From contig CBDFJV010000007.1 of NCBI GenBank assembly GCA_965248605.1, positions 1,860,001 to 1,924,000 of the forward strand: DNA of 64,000 nt, given 5' to 3'. The position numbers were made by a program, and so were the translations under genes. This document shows, one piece after another, positions 23,580-31,741 of the stretch (positions are counted from its first letter, which is position 1; each line of letters starts with the position of its first letter). Under the pieces are notes generated by a model. That model worked only from the letters and a program-made list of their open reading frames with translations, did not search any database and was not told the DNA's origin. The DNA comes from CAUZJF01 sp965248605. Its GTDB lineage: Bacteria; Chloroflexota; Dehalococcoidia; Lucifugimonadales; CAUZJF01.

Positions 23580-24584
23580 CTACTCGCGCCAGACCTGGCG
23601 GAGGAGACGGAGCCAGTTGCCGCCGAGTATCTTCGCGATGTCTTCTTGCCCATAGCCGCGCTTCAGTAGCTCTGTCGCTACGTTTGAGAGCGTGTCGGGA
23701 GTCTCCATTCCTTCGGGGTGGACGACGACGTCCGGGTATTGCAGGCGCCGTTCGTTGAACTTCGTTCCCTGGTACGACATGATCAGGTCGAGGAACTCTT
23801 TCGGTTGGTCCTGGGTGTAGTCGGTGCCGATGCCGACGTGGTCGATTCCAACTCGCTCGACGAGGTCGTCGATGGCGTCGACGTAGTCGGATAGCGTCGA
23901 CTGGAAGCCGTTCCGCAGGAAAGGCGGGAAGGCGTTGGCGCCTACGACCCCACCCCTTTCGACGAGCAGTTTCAGCGCATCGTCTGTCTTGTTCCGAACG
24001 TGGTCTACGAAGGACCTGGCGTTGGCGTGGGTACAGGCCACCGGCTGCTCGGACTTCTCGATGGCCTCGATCGTCGTGCAGTCGCCGACGTGGGAGAGGT
24101 CGATGAGGATGCCGAGGCGGTTCATCTCGCGGATGGCGTCGACGCCGAAGTTGCTGAGCCCGTCGTCGGTGCGCTCCCAGCAACCGTTGCCGAGCAAGTT
24201 CCGCTCGTTGTAGGTGAGCTGGACTATCCGCACGCCGAGCTGGTGGAAGACGTCGAGCCGGTCGAGGTCGTTCTCGATGGGGCTGGCGTTCTGCCACCCG
24301 AAGATCACACCCGTCTTGCCGCTACTCTTTGCGTCGAGGATGTCCTGGGTTGTACTTACCAGCGAGAGGGTGTCGTCTCGCTCGCGGAGTATTCGCAGCC
24401 AGGCCGAGATGCGGTCCATTGCTTCGCTGTACTTCTCGAAGATGGCGATGGTCGCGTTGATGGCCGAGACGCCGCCGGCATGAAGACTCTCGTAGACAAC
24501 GGGGCTCTGCCAGTTGCTGACGTTGAGCCCGTCGATCACCACTGAGTCCTTGTATAGCTGCTTCCCGTCGGTCTGGGTCGCCAT
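23580..24584 (-). CDS. M19 (membrane dipeptidase) family protein lacking the first zinc motif
   Basis: The 334-residue protein has the TIM-barrel amidohydrolase fold of renal-type dipeptidases. It has GVRIVQLTYNERNLLGNGCWE, MNRLGILIDLSHVGD with the conserved histidine, VACTHANARSF with the second, and VGIDHVGIGTDY. The usual N-terminal H-x-D metal pair (DGHNDL in active enzymes) reads VIDGLNVSNW here, so one zinc site is probably missing. Activity as a dipeptidase is therefore doubtful. ATG 24584 is chosen because AAGGAGG lies six bases upstream; the longer frame to 24611 overlaps the lipoprotein gene. No signal peptide is seen. Confidence 0.8.
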   Translation of the reverse strand: MATQTDGKQLYKDSVVIDGLNVSNWQSPVVYESLHAGGVSAINATIAIFEKYSEAMDRISAWLRILRERDDTLSLVSTTQDILDAKSSGKTGVIFGWQNASPIENDLDRLDVFHQLGVRIVQLTYNERNLLGNGCWERTDDGLSNFGVDAIREMNRLGILIDLSHVGDCTTIEAIEKSEQPVACTHANARSFVDHVRNKTDDALKLLVERGGVVGANAFPPFLRNGFQSTLSDYVDAIDDLVERVGIDHVGIGTDYTQDQPKEFLDLIMSYQGTKFNERRLQYPDVVVHPEGMETPDTLSNVATELLKRGYGQEDIAKILGGNWLRLLRQVWRE

Positions 24585-24600
24585 CCGCGCCCTCCTTACG

Positions 24601-25296
24601 TCAGTTTTCACTGTCAGCTAAGTCGGCCACGTCCAGTGAAAACCGATAGCTGCTGTCTCCTTCGGGCCATTTCCCGAAAATTGCGATGATATACGAACCA
24701 AGTTCAAGGTCAATCACTAGGGACGATACCAGAGCCGGATGCAATCGAAGCGTCTTGACAAAGGTTCGAGAGCCGTCATCGAGGAATGCATCCGCTCGGA
24801 GTAGAGTCGGTGCTCGGTGAGCTTCTACCAGGACTTCAATAGAGTCTCCCTTGGCGACTCTGATACGCCGCTCGGTGCTGGCAAATATCGCGTCGGCGCA
24901 TAGCCTGCTTGCCGGGTCCTGAGGCCAGCAGAAGCTCCCTCGGTTGCCGCGCAGCACGGTCTGCCCGAAACTGATCGTCATCTTTGGGAGGGGTGGTGCG
25001 GGCTCGGAAGTGGGGGTGGCCGTCAGCGTTGGCATCGGACGCAGCGGCGTCGGCGTGCCAGACGGTTTCGTGGTAGGAATAACCGTAGGCGTTTCTGAAG
25101 CCGCTTCAGGCAGAGTAACGGTTGGCGTCGGCGACATCGCAACGGCGAGGGACTGTGGGGACGGAGAAGCGGTCACGTCGCTGTCCACGAGTTCGGTGTT
25201 AGATCCGCAGCTCGTGAACAAGGCCGTCACGAACCACCACAGCAACAACCGAAGGCCGCCGTACCCATGATGCAGCGGCAGAGGGAAAGCCGTCAA
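24601..25296 (-). CDS. Predicted lipoprotein of unknown function
   Basis: The 231-residue product has a hydrophobic N-terminal segment ending in a lipobox-like ALFTSCGS (cysteine near residue 30). A long Pro/Thr/Ser-rich linker follows (about 45-100, for example TPTVTLPEAASETPTVIPTT). A compact beta-rich C-terminal domain contains FCWPQDPASRLCADAIFAS and LELGSYIIAIFGKWPEGDSSYRFSL, and its two cysteines may form a disulfide. It is probably anchored to the outer face of the membrane. I do not recognise the domain. It runs into the dipeptidase-like gene 16 bases downstream in the same direction. Confidence 0.6.
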   Translation of the reverse strand: MTAFPLPLHHGYGGLRLLLWWFVTALFTSCGSNTELVDSDVTASPSPQSLAVAMSPTPTVTLPEAASETPTVIPTTKPSGTPTPLRPMPTLTATPTSEPAPPLPKMTISFGQTVLRGNRGSFCWPQDPASRLCADAIFASTERRIRVAKGDSIEVLVEAHRAPTLLRADAFLDDGSRTFVKTLRLHPALVSSLVIDLELGSYIIAIFGKWPEGDSSYRFSLDVADLADSEN

Positions 25297-25351
25297 GCGT
25301 CGCCAAAAGCGAGGCTTGCATCGGCGGCTCGGACCTCCGCCACGGGCAAAC

Positions 25352-25482
25352 CTAGTGGTCCAACATCCTAGTATTGAAGGGTTCTGAGGTTACGGCTTGG
25401 TAGGGGCGGGTTTGAAACCCGCCCTGTCGTCGTAGCACGCCAATCTCGGCTACCCCTCATTTCAAAGATTTCGGTCTACTAG
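25352..25482 (-). repeat. 127-bp CTAG-flanked repeat, copy 2 (reverse)
   Basis: An inverted copy of the unit at 17328-17458, with CTAG at both edges. It enters the 3' end of the MetE-core gene: the final residues LVDRNL and the stop codon of that gene (25462-25482) are encoded by the repeat. Confidence 0.85.
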
Positions 25483-26586
25483 CTCTCGCCGAACAATGTT
25501 GGCTCCCTGGACGATCGCCGCACACTTGTAGAACGCGATGCGGCGCGACAGCCCTTCACGGCCAAAGCCGCAGTCGGACGTGAGGACCAGGCGCTCGATC
25601 GGGATGTAGTCGAGGGCTCGGCGGACGAGATCGGCGACGACCTCGGGCGGCTCGACGGTAGTGTTCGTGTGACTCACGACGCCGATGGCGACCTTCTTGT
25701 CGGGCGGGCAGTCCGCGAGCAGCGGTAGGTCCTTGCCGCCGGTGCTGGCGCACTCGAAGGTGATGACGTCGGCGTTGAGCTGCCACAGATACGGCAATGA
25801 GCGTTCGTACGACGGCGCGTCCCAGAAGAGCGCCTGCTGGTTCGGGTTGCCCCAGCAGGTGTGGACCCACACCTCGGTGTCCACGCCTTCGACCTCGCGG
25901 TTGAAAGCCTCAGTGAGGAATTCGAGGTCGGTATCGGTCGTTGCTGGATTGAGGGCGCGGAAGTGATGGGATGGCTCTTCCACCTGGATAAGCTCGCAGC
26001 CAGCGGCCGCCACCTCTTTCAGCTCGTCGTTCATGATGACGCTCAAGTCCATGATGAGTTCGCGGTCTGAAGAGTAGTGCTCGTTGTGGAGCATGGTGAT
26101 GAGGCTCTGCGCGCTGATGGCGCCGAACTTGACGGGCTTCGGTGACATCCTCTGCGCCATCTGCCAGACGGCGGCATACTCCAGCGGGCCGCGCGTGAGC
26201 TTGCCGGTGACTCGCGGCGGCTGGTACGCCTCCTGCACCTCCCACAGGAGGTGTCCGGGGCGCACGCCGAACCGCTGCTGCCAGCTCGCCGAGCCGTCGG
26301 TGTGCCCCTCTATGCCGCCCATTCGTTCGATGGCGTAGAAGAACCACGAGCGGCCGCCGACGTCCAGGTCGAAGCGGGCGTCGCCGTCGGTCAGGATGTC
26401 GAGGCCGGCCCGGGCCTGGTCCCCGGTGAAGCAGGCCACCGCGTCCATGTATTGCTCGCGAAACGTCGCGTCGGCCAAAGCCAGCTTGAACGGCCGGCCG
26501 TGGAGGCTCTCCCGGTACCAGTGAGGGCGCGGGTACGAGCCGACGACGGTCGTTGGCAGGACGAGGTCTTTGGTGGCTACGAACAT
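25462..26586 (-). CDS. Cobalamin-independent methionine synthase (MetE) core-like protein
   Basis: The 374-residue protein has the MetE C-terminal barrel with VLPTTVVGSYPRP at the N-terminus. The zinc ligands are recognisable: VWVHTCWGNPN (His and Cys), ITFECAS (Glu) and LTSDCGFG (Cys). HTNTTVEPPEVV matches the homocysteine-binding loop. Such short MetE homologues, without the N-terminal folate domain, transfer methyl groups from other donors or act in other thiol alkylations. The last residues (LVDRNL) and the stop come from the 127-bp repeat, so the original C-terminus has been altered just after ANIVRRE. Confidence 0.8.
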   Translation of the reverse strand: MFVATKDLVLPTTVVGSYPRPHWYRESLHGRPFKLALADATFREQYMDAVACFTGDQARAGLDILTDGDARFDLDVGGRSWFFYAIERMGGIEGHTDGSASWQQRFGVRPGHLLWEVQEAYQPPRVTGKLTRGPLEYAAVWQMAQRMSPKPVKFGAISAQSLITMLHNEHYSSDRELIMDLSVIMNDELKEVAAAGCELIQVEEPSHHFRALNPATTDTDLEFLTEAFNREVEGVDTEVWVHTCWGNPNQQALFWDAPSYERSLPYLWQLNADVITFECASTGGKDLPLLADCPPDKKVAIGVVSHTNTTVEPPEVVADLVRRALDYIPIERLVLTSDCGFGREGLSRRIAFYKCAAIVQGANIVRRELVDRNL

Positions 26587-26629
26587 GTTCTATGACGCCG
26601 ATGGACGGCGAGGGCAAGTTACTGTAGTG

Positions 26630-26974
26630 TCACTGATCCGATTCGTCGCCCTCCTCTAGGAGCTTTGCGGTTACACGCTCAGACGGTTGAGCCTCGGCGG
26701 TGTCTGGCGTTGCATCGGGCGCATACAGAAGGACGTGTGTGGCTGGGTCTATGTCACGAGGACTGAATAGTAGGCCCGGATTCTTGACAGTGAACCAGAT
26801 GACGACGAATACAACGACCAGAGTCAGGACTGATGTCACACCTACTATCATCCATACAAGTACTGCCTGCAGGTCGGGTTGGGATTGCAATGGTACGAGG
26901 GCGGCAGCCAATACGCCATCCAGGAATACCAAAAGCGCTCCCAGTGCGCTGAGAGGGCTACGTATCAGGCCCAC
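26630..26974 (-). CDS. Small membrane protein of unknown function
   Basis: The 114-residue protein has two predicted transmembrane helices (about 8-27 and 40-63: LVWMIVGVTSVLTLVVVFVVIWF) and a hydrophilic, acidic C-terminal half. The start is GTG 26974, three bases after the stop of the preceding small gene, so they form a pair. No family recognised. Confidence 0.55.
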   Translation of the reverse strand: MGLIRSPLSALGALLVFLDGVLAAALVPLQSQPDLQAVLVWMIVGVTSVLTLVVVFVVIWFTVKNPGLLFSPRDIDPATHVLLYAPDATPDTAEAQPSERVTAKLLEEGDESDQ

Positions 26975-26977
26975 GAA

Positions 26978-27190
26978 TCAGTTGAGGGACCGCTTGGCTA
27001 TTGCTATACGGTTCTTGCCGTCTACCTGGATGGAAAGCTCGACGAGCCAGCTATCACCCTGATCCGCTATTATGGTGCCCGGCACGGTCATCGAGGCACC
27101 GGCTGTGATAGTCAGGGTACCGGCGAGGGTGGTCGAGCCTGTATCTGCTCCGCCGATCTTGACTAAGACCTTGTCCCCCACTTTTGGCAT
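26978..27190 (-). CDS. Small beta-rich protein of unknown function
   Basis: The 70-residue product starts MPKVGDKVLVKIGG and continues as an alternating beta pattern (TLAGTLTITAGASMTVPGTII, WLVELSIQVDGKNRIAI), like a small SH3 or OB-type barrel. ATG 27190 is chosen over the longer frame because AGG lies upstream and the longer N-terminus looks non-coding. It is followed by the membrane-protein gene after three bases. Confidence 0.55.
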   Translation of the reverse strand: MPKVGDKVLVKIGGADTGSTTLAGTLTITAGASMTVPGTIIADQGDSWLVELSIQVDGKNRIAIAKRSLN

Positions 27191-27260
27191 AGTACGAACC
27201 TCAGTTCGGGCTTGTATCACCATCTTAACATCGGCACGGGAGGAAGTCCCTCGGCCTCCG

Positions 27261-28078
27261 TTAGTCTGCGATTCTGCCTTTCAGGAAGTCGATGCTCTGG
27301 CGCAGCCAGGAGTCGTGGTCGGCGTTGTCGGGTGGCAAGCGGACTTTTATGCACCCGGTCGTGTTGGCTGGGTCTGGGAGCCGTGATTTCAGGATCGGCA
27401 GTATCGTCTCGTAGTCGACGGAGCCCTGGCCGATTGGCGTTCCCCAGATGGTGACGCTGTTCGAGCGGTATGGGTATACCCGCACGTCCTTGAAGGCGAC
27501 GGTAATCGCGTGCTCCGCCAGCGCGCGGATGGCGTGGACAGGTTCCTCGGAGACGGGCAAGGCGTTGGCGCAGTCGATGGCGACTCTCAGGGCCGGGTGG
27601 CCGAGGTCCTCAACGACGCTGAGGACCTCGTGGGAACGGTAGTCGAGATGGGGCAGTAGGCCTAGCATAAGTCCGCGCTCAGCGGCCTCCTCCGCCACGC
27701 CCGCCAGGTTTACCGCCAACTTGGATAGCTGCTCGTCCAGAGACGGCTTGCGTACGAACCGGTTGTGCCGGGCGCCATTGCCGTGAATGACCAACCTACG
27801 GCATCCCCCCGCTTTCGCGACGTCGAAGGCCCTGGCGGCTAGCTCTCGGAGCCCAGCGACGCCGCCCCGCGGGTCCACGAAGTCGCTGCTCCAAAAAGCG
27901 ACCCACTCGACGCCCAGGTCAGCGGCCTTCCTTCGCACCTCGGTGGGGTCCTCGGAGCCATCTGGCGGAAGGCCTGCCTCAAGGGCGTGGAGGTCGTACT
28001 CGGCGCAACGGTCGAGCAGCCAGGAAAGCGTGTCCTTTTCAGGTAGGAACCCGCCCATATATGTGGGGGAAGACAACC
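27261..28078 (-). pseudogene. Sugar phosphate isomerase/epimerase-like TIM-barrel gene split by IS21
   Basis: The main body encodes a xylose-isomerase-like (AP_endonuc_2) TIM barrel: DTLSWLLDRCAEYDLHALEAG, VEWVAFWSSDF, CRRLVIHGNGA, GLMLGLLPHLDY, LRVAIDCANA, TVAFKDVRVYP and IGQGSVDYE. The IS21 element at 28079-30565 separates it from its start. Beyond the IS, the minus strand reads ATG-ATC-CTA-GGG-TTG from 30580. Removing the IS and one CAACC duplication joins this in frame to TCT-TCC-CCC, restoring MILGLSSPTYMGG. The IS end also offers an in-frame GTG at 28106, so a chimeric protein could still be made. Confidence 0.82.
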
Positions 28079-28199
28079 TGTGAAGGGCGGAGAGATAATG
28101 TACCACCTGGGCGGTCGAGCGCTGAGATGTGGCGCTTGAAAACTGTACCGCCTGTCGCCTTCAATCAGGAACGACCGAACCTGATTGAAGGTGGATTGG

Positions 28200-29699
28200 A
28201 TGTACAAGGTGGAGATGTACCTGCGAGTTCGCAGGGCTTGTTTCGTCGAAGGGATGAGCGTCCGAGAGGCGGCCCGAGTGTTCGGGCTACACCGGGACAC
28301 GGTGCGCAAGATGCTCGAGTACTCCGTGCCCCCAGGGTATCTACGGCAACGACCGGCTCGCAGACCGAAGCTCGATCCATATAAGGGTGTGATGGACCAG
28401 ATCCTGGAGCAGGATCTGAGCTCACCGAAGAAGCAGCGTCACACCGCCAAGCGTATCTACGAACGGCTCAGAGACGAACACGGCTTCCCCGGCAAGTACA
28501 CGATAGTCAAAGACTACGTTCGAGAACGCCGTCGTCATACCCGCGAGATGTTCGTACCACTGTCCCATTCCCCGGGACATGCCCAGTGCGACTACGGCGA
28601 AGCTCGAGTGATCATCGGCGGAGTGGAACGCAAAGCCCACTACTTCGCCCTGGACCTCCCTCACAGCGACGGGTGCTATGTGAAGGCGTATCCCGCCGAG
28701 ACGACGGAGTCATTCTGCGACGGACACGTCTCCGCCTTCGCGTTCCTGGGCGGAGTGCCTCAGAGCATCCTCTACGACAACACCACGCTCGCGGTAGCCA
28801 GAATCCTGGGAGATGGTCGCCGGCAGCGGACCAGGGTGTTCTCCGAGCTTCAGTCCCACTACCTGTTCGAGGACCGGTTCGGCCGTCCAGGCAAAGGGAA
28901 CGATAAGGGCAAAGTAGAAGGTCTGGTCGGCTATGTCCGCCGGAACTTCCTGGTGCCCATTCCATCGTTCGAGAGCTTCGATGCCCTCAATGCTCATCTG
29001 GAGCAACACTGCCTCAGACGGTTCGAAGATCGACTCCGCGGCCACAACGAGACGATAGGAGAACGGCTGGAGCGGGACCTGGAGAAGTTGCTGCTTCTGC
29101 CGGCCGTACCGTACGACGCCAGCGACAAGCACGCGACGAGGGTCAGTTCTCTGTCCCTGGTCAGATACCGGACCAATGACTATTCGGTCCCGGTGGCCTA
29201 CGGTCATCGGGACGTTGTGGTCCGCGGATATGTACATGAGGTTGTGATCAGCTGTGGCGCTGAAGTCATCGCCCGCCATCGGCGGTCCTACGATCGAGAC
29301 GACTTCGTCTTCGACCCTCTCCATTACCTGCCGCTCCTTGAGAAGAAGACGAGGGCATTGGATCAGGCGGCGCCGCTGGTTGGATGGGAGTTGCCCGAGG
29401 AGTTCGGAGTGTTGCGGCGGCTGCTGGAGTCTCGGATGGGCAAGCGAGGAAAGAGGGAGTTCGTGCAGGTGCTCAGACTGATGGAGAACTTCCAGCCGGA
29501 AGAAGTCCACGACGCCGTACGAGACGCCATTCGACTCGGGGCTGTGAGCTTCGATGCTGTCAAGCACCTGGTGCTGTGCAGGATCGAGGGTCGACCGCCT
29601 AGACTCGACATGGAGTTGTACCCGTATCTGCCCAGGACCAACGTTGCAACAACCTCGACCAGGGACTACATGGCTCTCCTGGCGGGGAGCCGGTCATGA
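28200..29699 (+). CDS. istA: IS21 transposase IstA
   Basis: The 499-residue protein has an N-terminal helix-turn-helix (FVEGMSVREAARVFGLHRDTVRKML, about 13-37). It has an rve-type DDE core with the first Asp in HAQCDYGEA, the second in ILYDNTT and the Glu in GNDKGKVEGLVGY, and the C-terminal Mu-type beta-barrel (YRTNDYSVPVAYGHRDVVV). ATG 28200 has GAAGGTGG upstream and is preferred to the TTG five codons earlier. Translation of istB is coupled through ATGA. The protein catalyses cut-and-insert of the IS21 element with IstB. Confidence 0.92.
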   Translation: MYKVEMYLRVRRACFVEGMSVREAARVFGLHRDTVRKMLEYSVPPGYLRQRPARRPKLDPYKGVMDQILEQDLSSPKKQRHTAKRIYERLRDEHGFPGKYTIVKDYVRERRRHTREMFVPLSHSPGHAQCDYGEARVIIGGVERKAHYFALDLPHSDGCYVKAYPAETTESFCDGHVSAFAFLGGVPQSILYDNTTLAVARILGDGRRQRTRVFSELQSHYLFEDRFGRPGKGNDKGKVEGLVGYVRRNFLVPIPSFESFDALNAHLEQHCLRRFEDRLRGHNETIGERLERDLEKLLLLPAVPYDASDKHATRVSSLSLVRYRTNDYSVPVAYGHRDVVVRGYVHEVVISCGAEVIARHRRSYDRDDFVFDPLHYLPLLEKKTRALDQAAPLVGWELPEEFGVLRRLLESRMGKRGKREFVQVLRLMENFQPEEVHDAVRDAIRLGAVSFDAVKHLVLCRIEGRPPRLDMELYPYLPRTNVATTSTRDYMALLAGSRS

Positions 29700-30463
29700 C
29701 CAACAAGTCCACGATGTTGCTCGAACACAACCTCAAGCAACTCAAGCTCCCCACGTTCCTGAGGGAGTACGACAAGCTGGCATCCCAGTGTGCCAGTGAG
29801 GGAGCTGACCATCCGGACTACCTGCTGCGACTATCGGAGTTGGAGCTGATCGACCGTCACCATCGCATGGTGGAACGTCGGATCAAAGCAGCCCGCTTCC
29901 CGACGACCAAGAGCCTCGACACCTTCGACTTCCTGTCTATGCCGTCCCTGAACAAGGCTCTGGTTCTGGAGCTGGCACGATGCGAGTACATCGAGCGCCC
30001 CCACAACGTCATCGCTCTCGGCAACAGTGGCACCGGCAAGACCCATATCGCCCTCGGTCTCGGTCTGGCTGCGTGTCAGAGGGGACTGTCCGTGGGCTTC
30101 ACCACCGCCGCTGCTCTGGTTCACGAGCTGATCGAGGCCAGGGACGAACGGCGTCTGCTCAACCTGCAGAGAAGGCTCGCACGACTCAAGCTTCTGATCA
30201 TCGACGAACTGGGCTTCGTGCCCTTGTCCAAGACTGGCGCCGAGCTCCTCTTCGAGGTGTTCAGCCAGCGTTACGAGCGTGGATCGGTCCTGGTGACCTC
30301 CAACCTGCCCTTCGTCGAGTGGACCGAGGTGTTCGGCTCTGAACGGCTGACCGGAGCTCTCCTCGACCGCCTCACCCACCATGTCGACATCCTGGAGATG
30401 AACGGGGACAGCTACCGACTCAAGCACAGCAAGAAGACTTCTGGCCGCCAGCTATCTGACTGA
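29696..30463 (+). CDS. istB: IS21 helper ATPase IstB
   Basis: The 255-residue AAA+ ATPase has the N-terminal IstB helical region (LKQLKLPTFLREYDKLASQCA). It has Walker A GNSGTGKTH near residue 109, Walker B LLIIDELGF near 167 and the sensor region SVLVTSNLPFVEW. It assists IstA in target choice. The ATG overlaps the istA stop. Sequence appears intact, so the element could be active. Confidence 0.93.
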   Translation: MTNKSTMLLEHNLKQLKLPTFLREYDKLASQCASEGADHPDYLLRLSELELIDRHHRMVERRIKAARFPTTKSLDTFDFLSMPSLNKALVLELARCEYIERPHNVIALGNSGTGKTHIALGLGLAACQRGLSVGFTTAAALVHELIEARDERRLLNLQRRLARLKLLIIDELGFVPLSKTGAELLFEVFSQRYERGSVLVTSNLPFVEWTEVFGSERLTGALLDRLTHHVDILEMNGDSYRLKHSKKTSGRQLSD

Positions 30464-30649
30464 GCCTGATCTCCAACGCCCCACGAACCTTGATGCCCAT
30501 TCTACGGCGTTCAGTGGTACAGTTTTGCTCCGCCCCGCTGGTACGTTTTCACACCGCCCTTGACACAACCCTAGGATCATGGTTAGGCGTAATCTATATC
30601 AATAGCGATAGCGGCGCAAACAGAGGTCTCCGAACGGCAGCCAGTCGCA

Positions 30650-30655
30650 TATAAT
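30650..30655 (+). promoter_or_regulatory. Candidate -10 element for the formamidase gene
   Basis: A perfect TATAAT at 30650-30655 lies 38 bases before the GTG start at 30694. No good -35 is seen at the right distance, so this is only a candidate. Confidence 0.35.
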
Positions 30656-30693
30656 GTTGGCTCGGACGCCCACGTACGCTTTTGGAGGCACTA

Positions 30694-31659
30694 GTGCAAC
30701 GGATCACCAGAGACCAGGCGATGGAGTACGAGTTCGACCACCGCCATCCGCCAAAGTTGCGGGTGCAGCAGGCGGAGAGTTTCGCCGTCGAGACGGAAGA
30801 CGCAGGCTCCGGGCTCATCCGTTCGGCTGATGTCGCCCCCCGCATCATGGACCTGCCGACGCGCAAGTTCGACCCGCCCAAGGGCAACCCTATCGGCGGC
30901 CCGGTGTACGTTGAAGGCGCCGAACGGGGCGATCTCCTGGAGGTCACGATAGAGAAGATCGAGGTCGACGGACAGGGGTTCACCACCATGCGGCCCGGCT
31001 CCTATCCGCTCGGCGACTCGTACAGGTGGGAATCGCTCCGTGGGCCTTTCGTGCACATCGTCAAGCACCTGCCTGGGCCCAGCGGCACGACCCGCGACGG
31101 CAAAGGCGTTTTCAACGACAAGATCACCTGGGACCTTCAGCCCATGATCGGCACAATCGGCACCGCGCCGGATCGGGAGGTCGAGACGAGCGCGGTAGGG
31201 CAGGGACCTTGGGGCGGCAACCTGGACGTACGGGACATCAAGGAAGGCACGAAGGTCTACCTGAATTGCTACCATGAAGGCGGACTGCTGTACGTCGGCG
31301 ATGTGCACGCCAGCCAGGGGGATACGGAATTCTACGGGACGGCCGACGAGACTCGCTCGGAGCTGGTCCTGAGCTGCCGCGTTGTGAAGGACAAGAAAAT
31401 CCCGTTCGTCCGGCTCGAAAAGGAAGACTCGATCGTCTCTCTGTACTCATTCCGGCCACTAGAAGACGCGGTAGAGTCCGCGATCGTCAACCTGATGGAG
31501 TGGATGGTCGATGAATACGGGGTCTCCGAGAGAGATGCCTATATGCACACCTGCATAAATCCGGAATTCAGGGTCAATGTCTACCAGATGGTGAGGATTG
31601 GCAGGATCCAATACACGGTTGGGGCCAAGATGCCGAGGAAGTACTTAATGCCAAGCTAG
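30694..31659 (+). CDS. Formamidase/acetamidase family amidohydrolase
   Basis: The 321-residue protein matches the FmdA/AmdA family, which hydrolyses short amides such as formamide and acetamide to ammonia and the acid. Typical segments are PPKLRVQQAESFAVET, GNPIGGPVYVEGAERGDLLEVTIEKI, the metal-binding YHEGGLLYVGDVHASQGDTEFYG and DAYMHTCINPEFRVNVYQMV. The GTG at 30694 is chosen because GGAGG (30684-30688) is five bases upstream. It lies next to the IS21-broken isomerase gene, transcribed the other way, and 82 bases before tdh. With the methylamine genes it suggests use of small C1/C2 nitrogen compounds. Confidence 0.85.
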   Translation: MQRITRDQAMEYEFDHRHPPKLRVQQAESFAVETEDAGSGLIRSADVAPRIMDLPTRKFDPPKGNPIGGPVYVEGAERGDLLEVTIEKIEVDGQGFTTMRPGSYPLGDSYRWESLRGPFVHIVKHLPGPSGTTRDGKGVFNDKITWDLQPMIGTIGTAPDREVETSAVGQGPWGGNLDVRDIKEGTKVYLNCYHEGGLLYVGDVHASQGDTEFYGTADETRSELVLSCRVVKDKKIPFVRLEKEDSIVSLYSFRPLEDAVESAIVNLMEWMVDEYGVSERDAYMHTCINPEFRVNVYQMVRIGRIQYTVGAKMPRKYLMPS

Positions 31660-31741
31660 CCGCCATCTCGATTGTAGGGTCAGGTCTCAGACCTGACCGC
31701 TTGGCACGCAACACGCAGAAATCCACAGCGAAGAGCAACTC

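Larger units (their letters stand above)
28079..30565 (+). mobile_element. Complete IS21-family insertion sequence
   Basis: The 2487-bp element has termini TGTGAAGGGCGG (left) and the inverse of TGTCAAGGGCGG (right). Inside each end are further related repeats (GTACCA/CTGTACC-type) that would bind the transposase. A 5-bp target duplication CAACC is present at 28074-28078 and 30566-30570. It carries istA and istB in the usual overlapping arrangement, both apparently intact. Confidence 0.92.
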
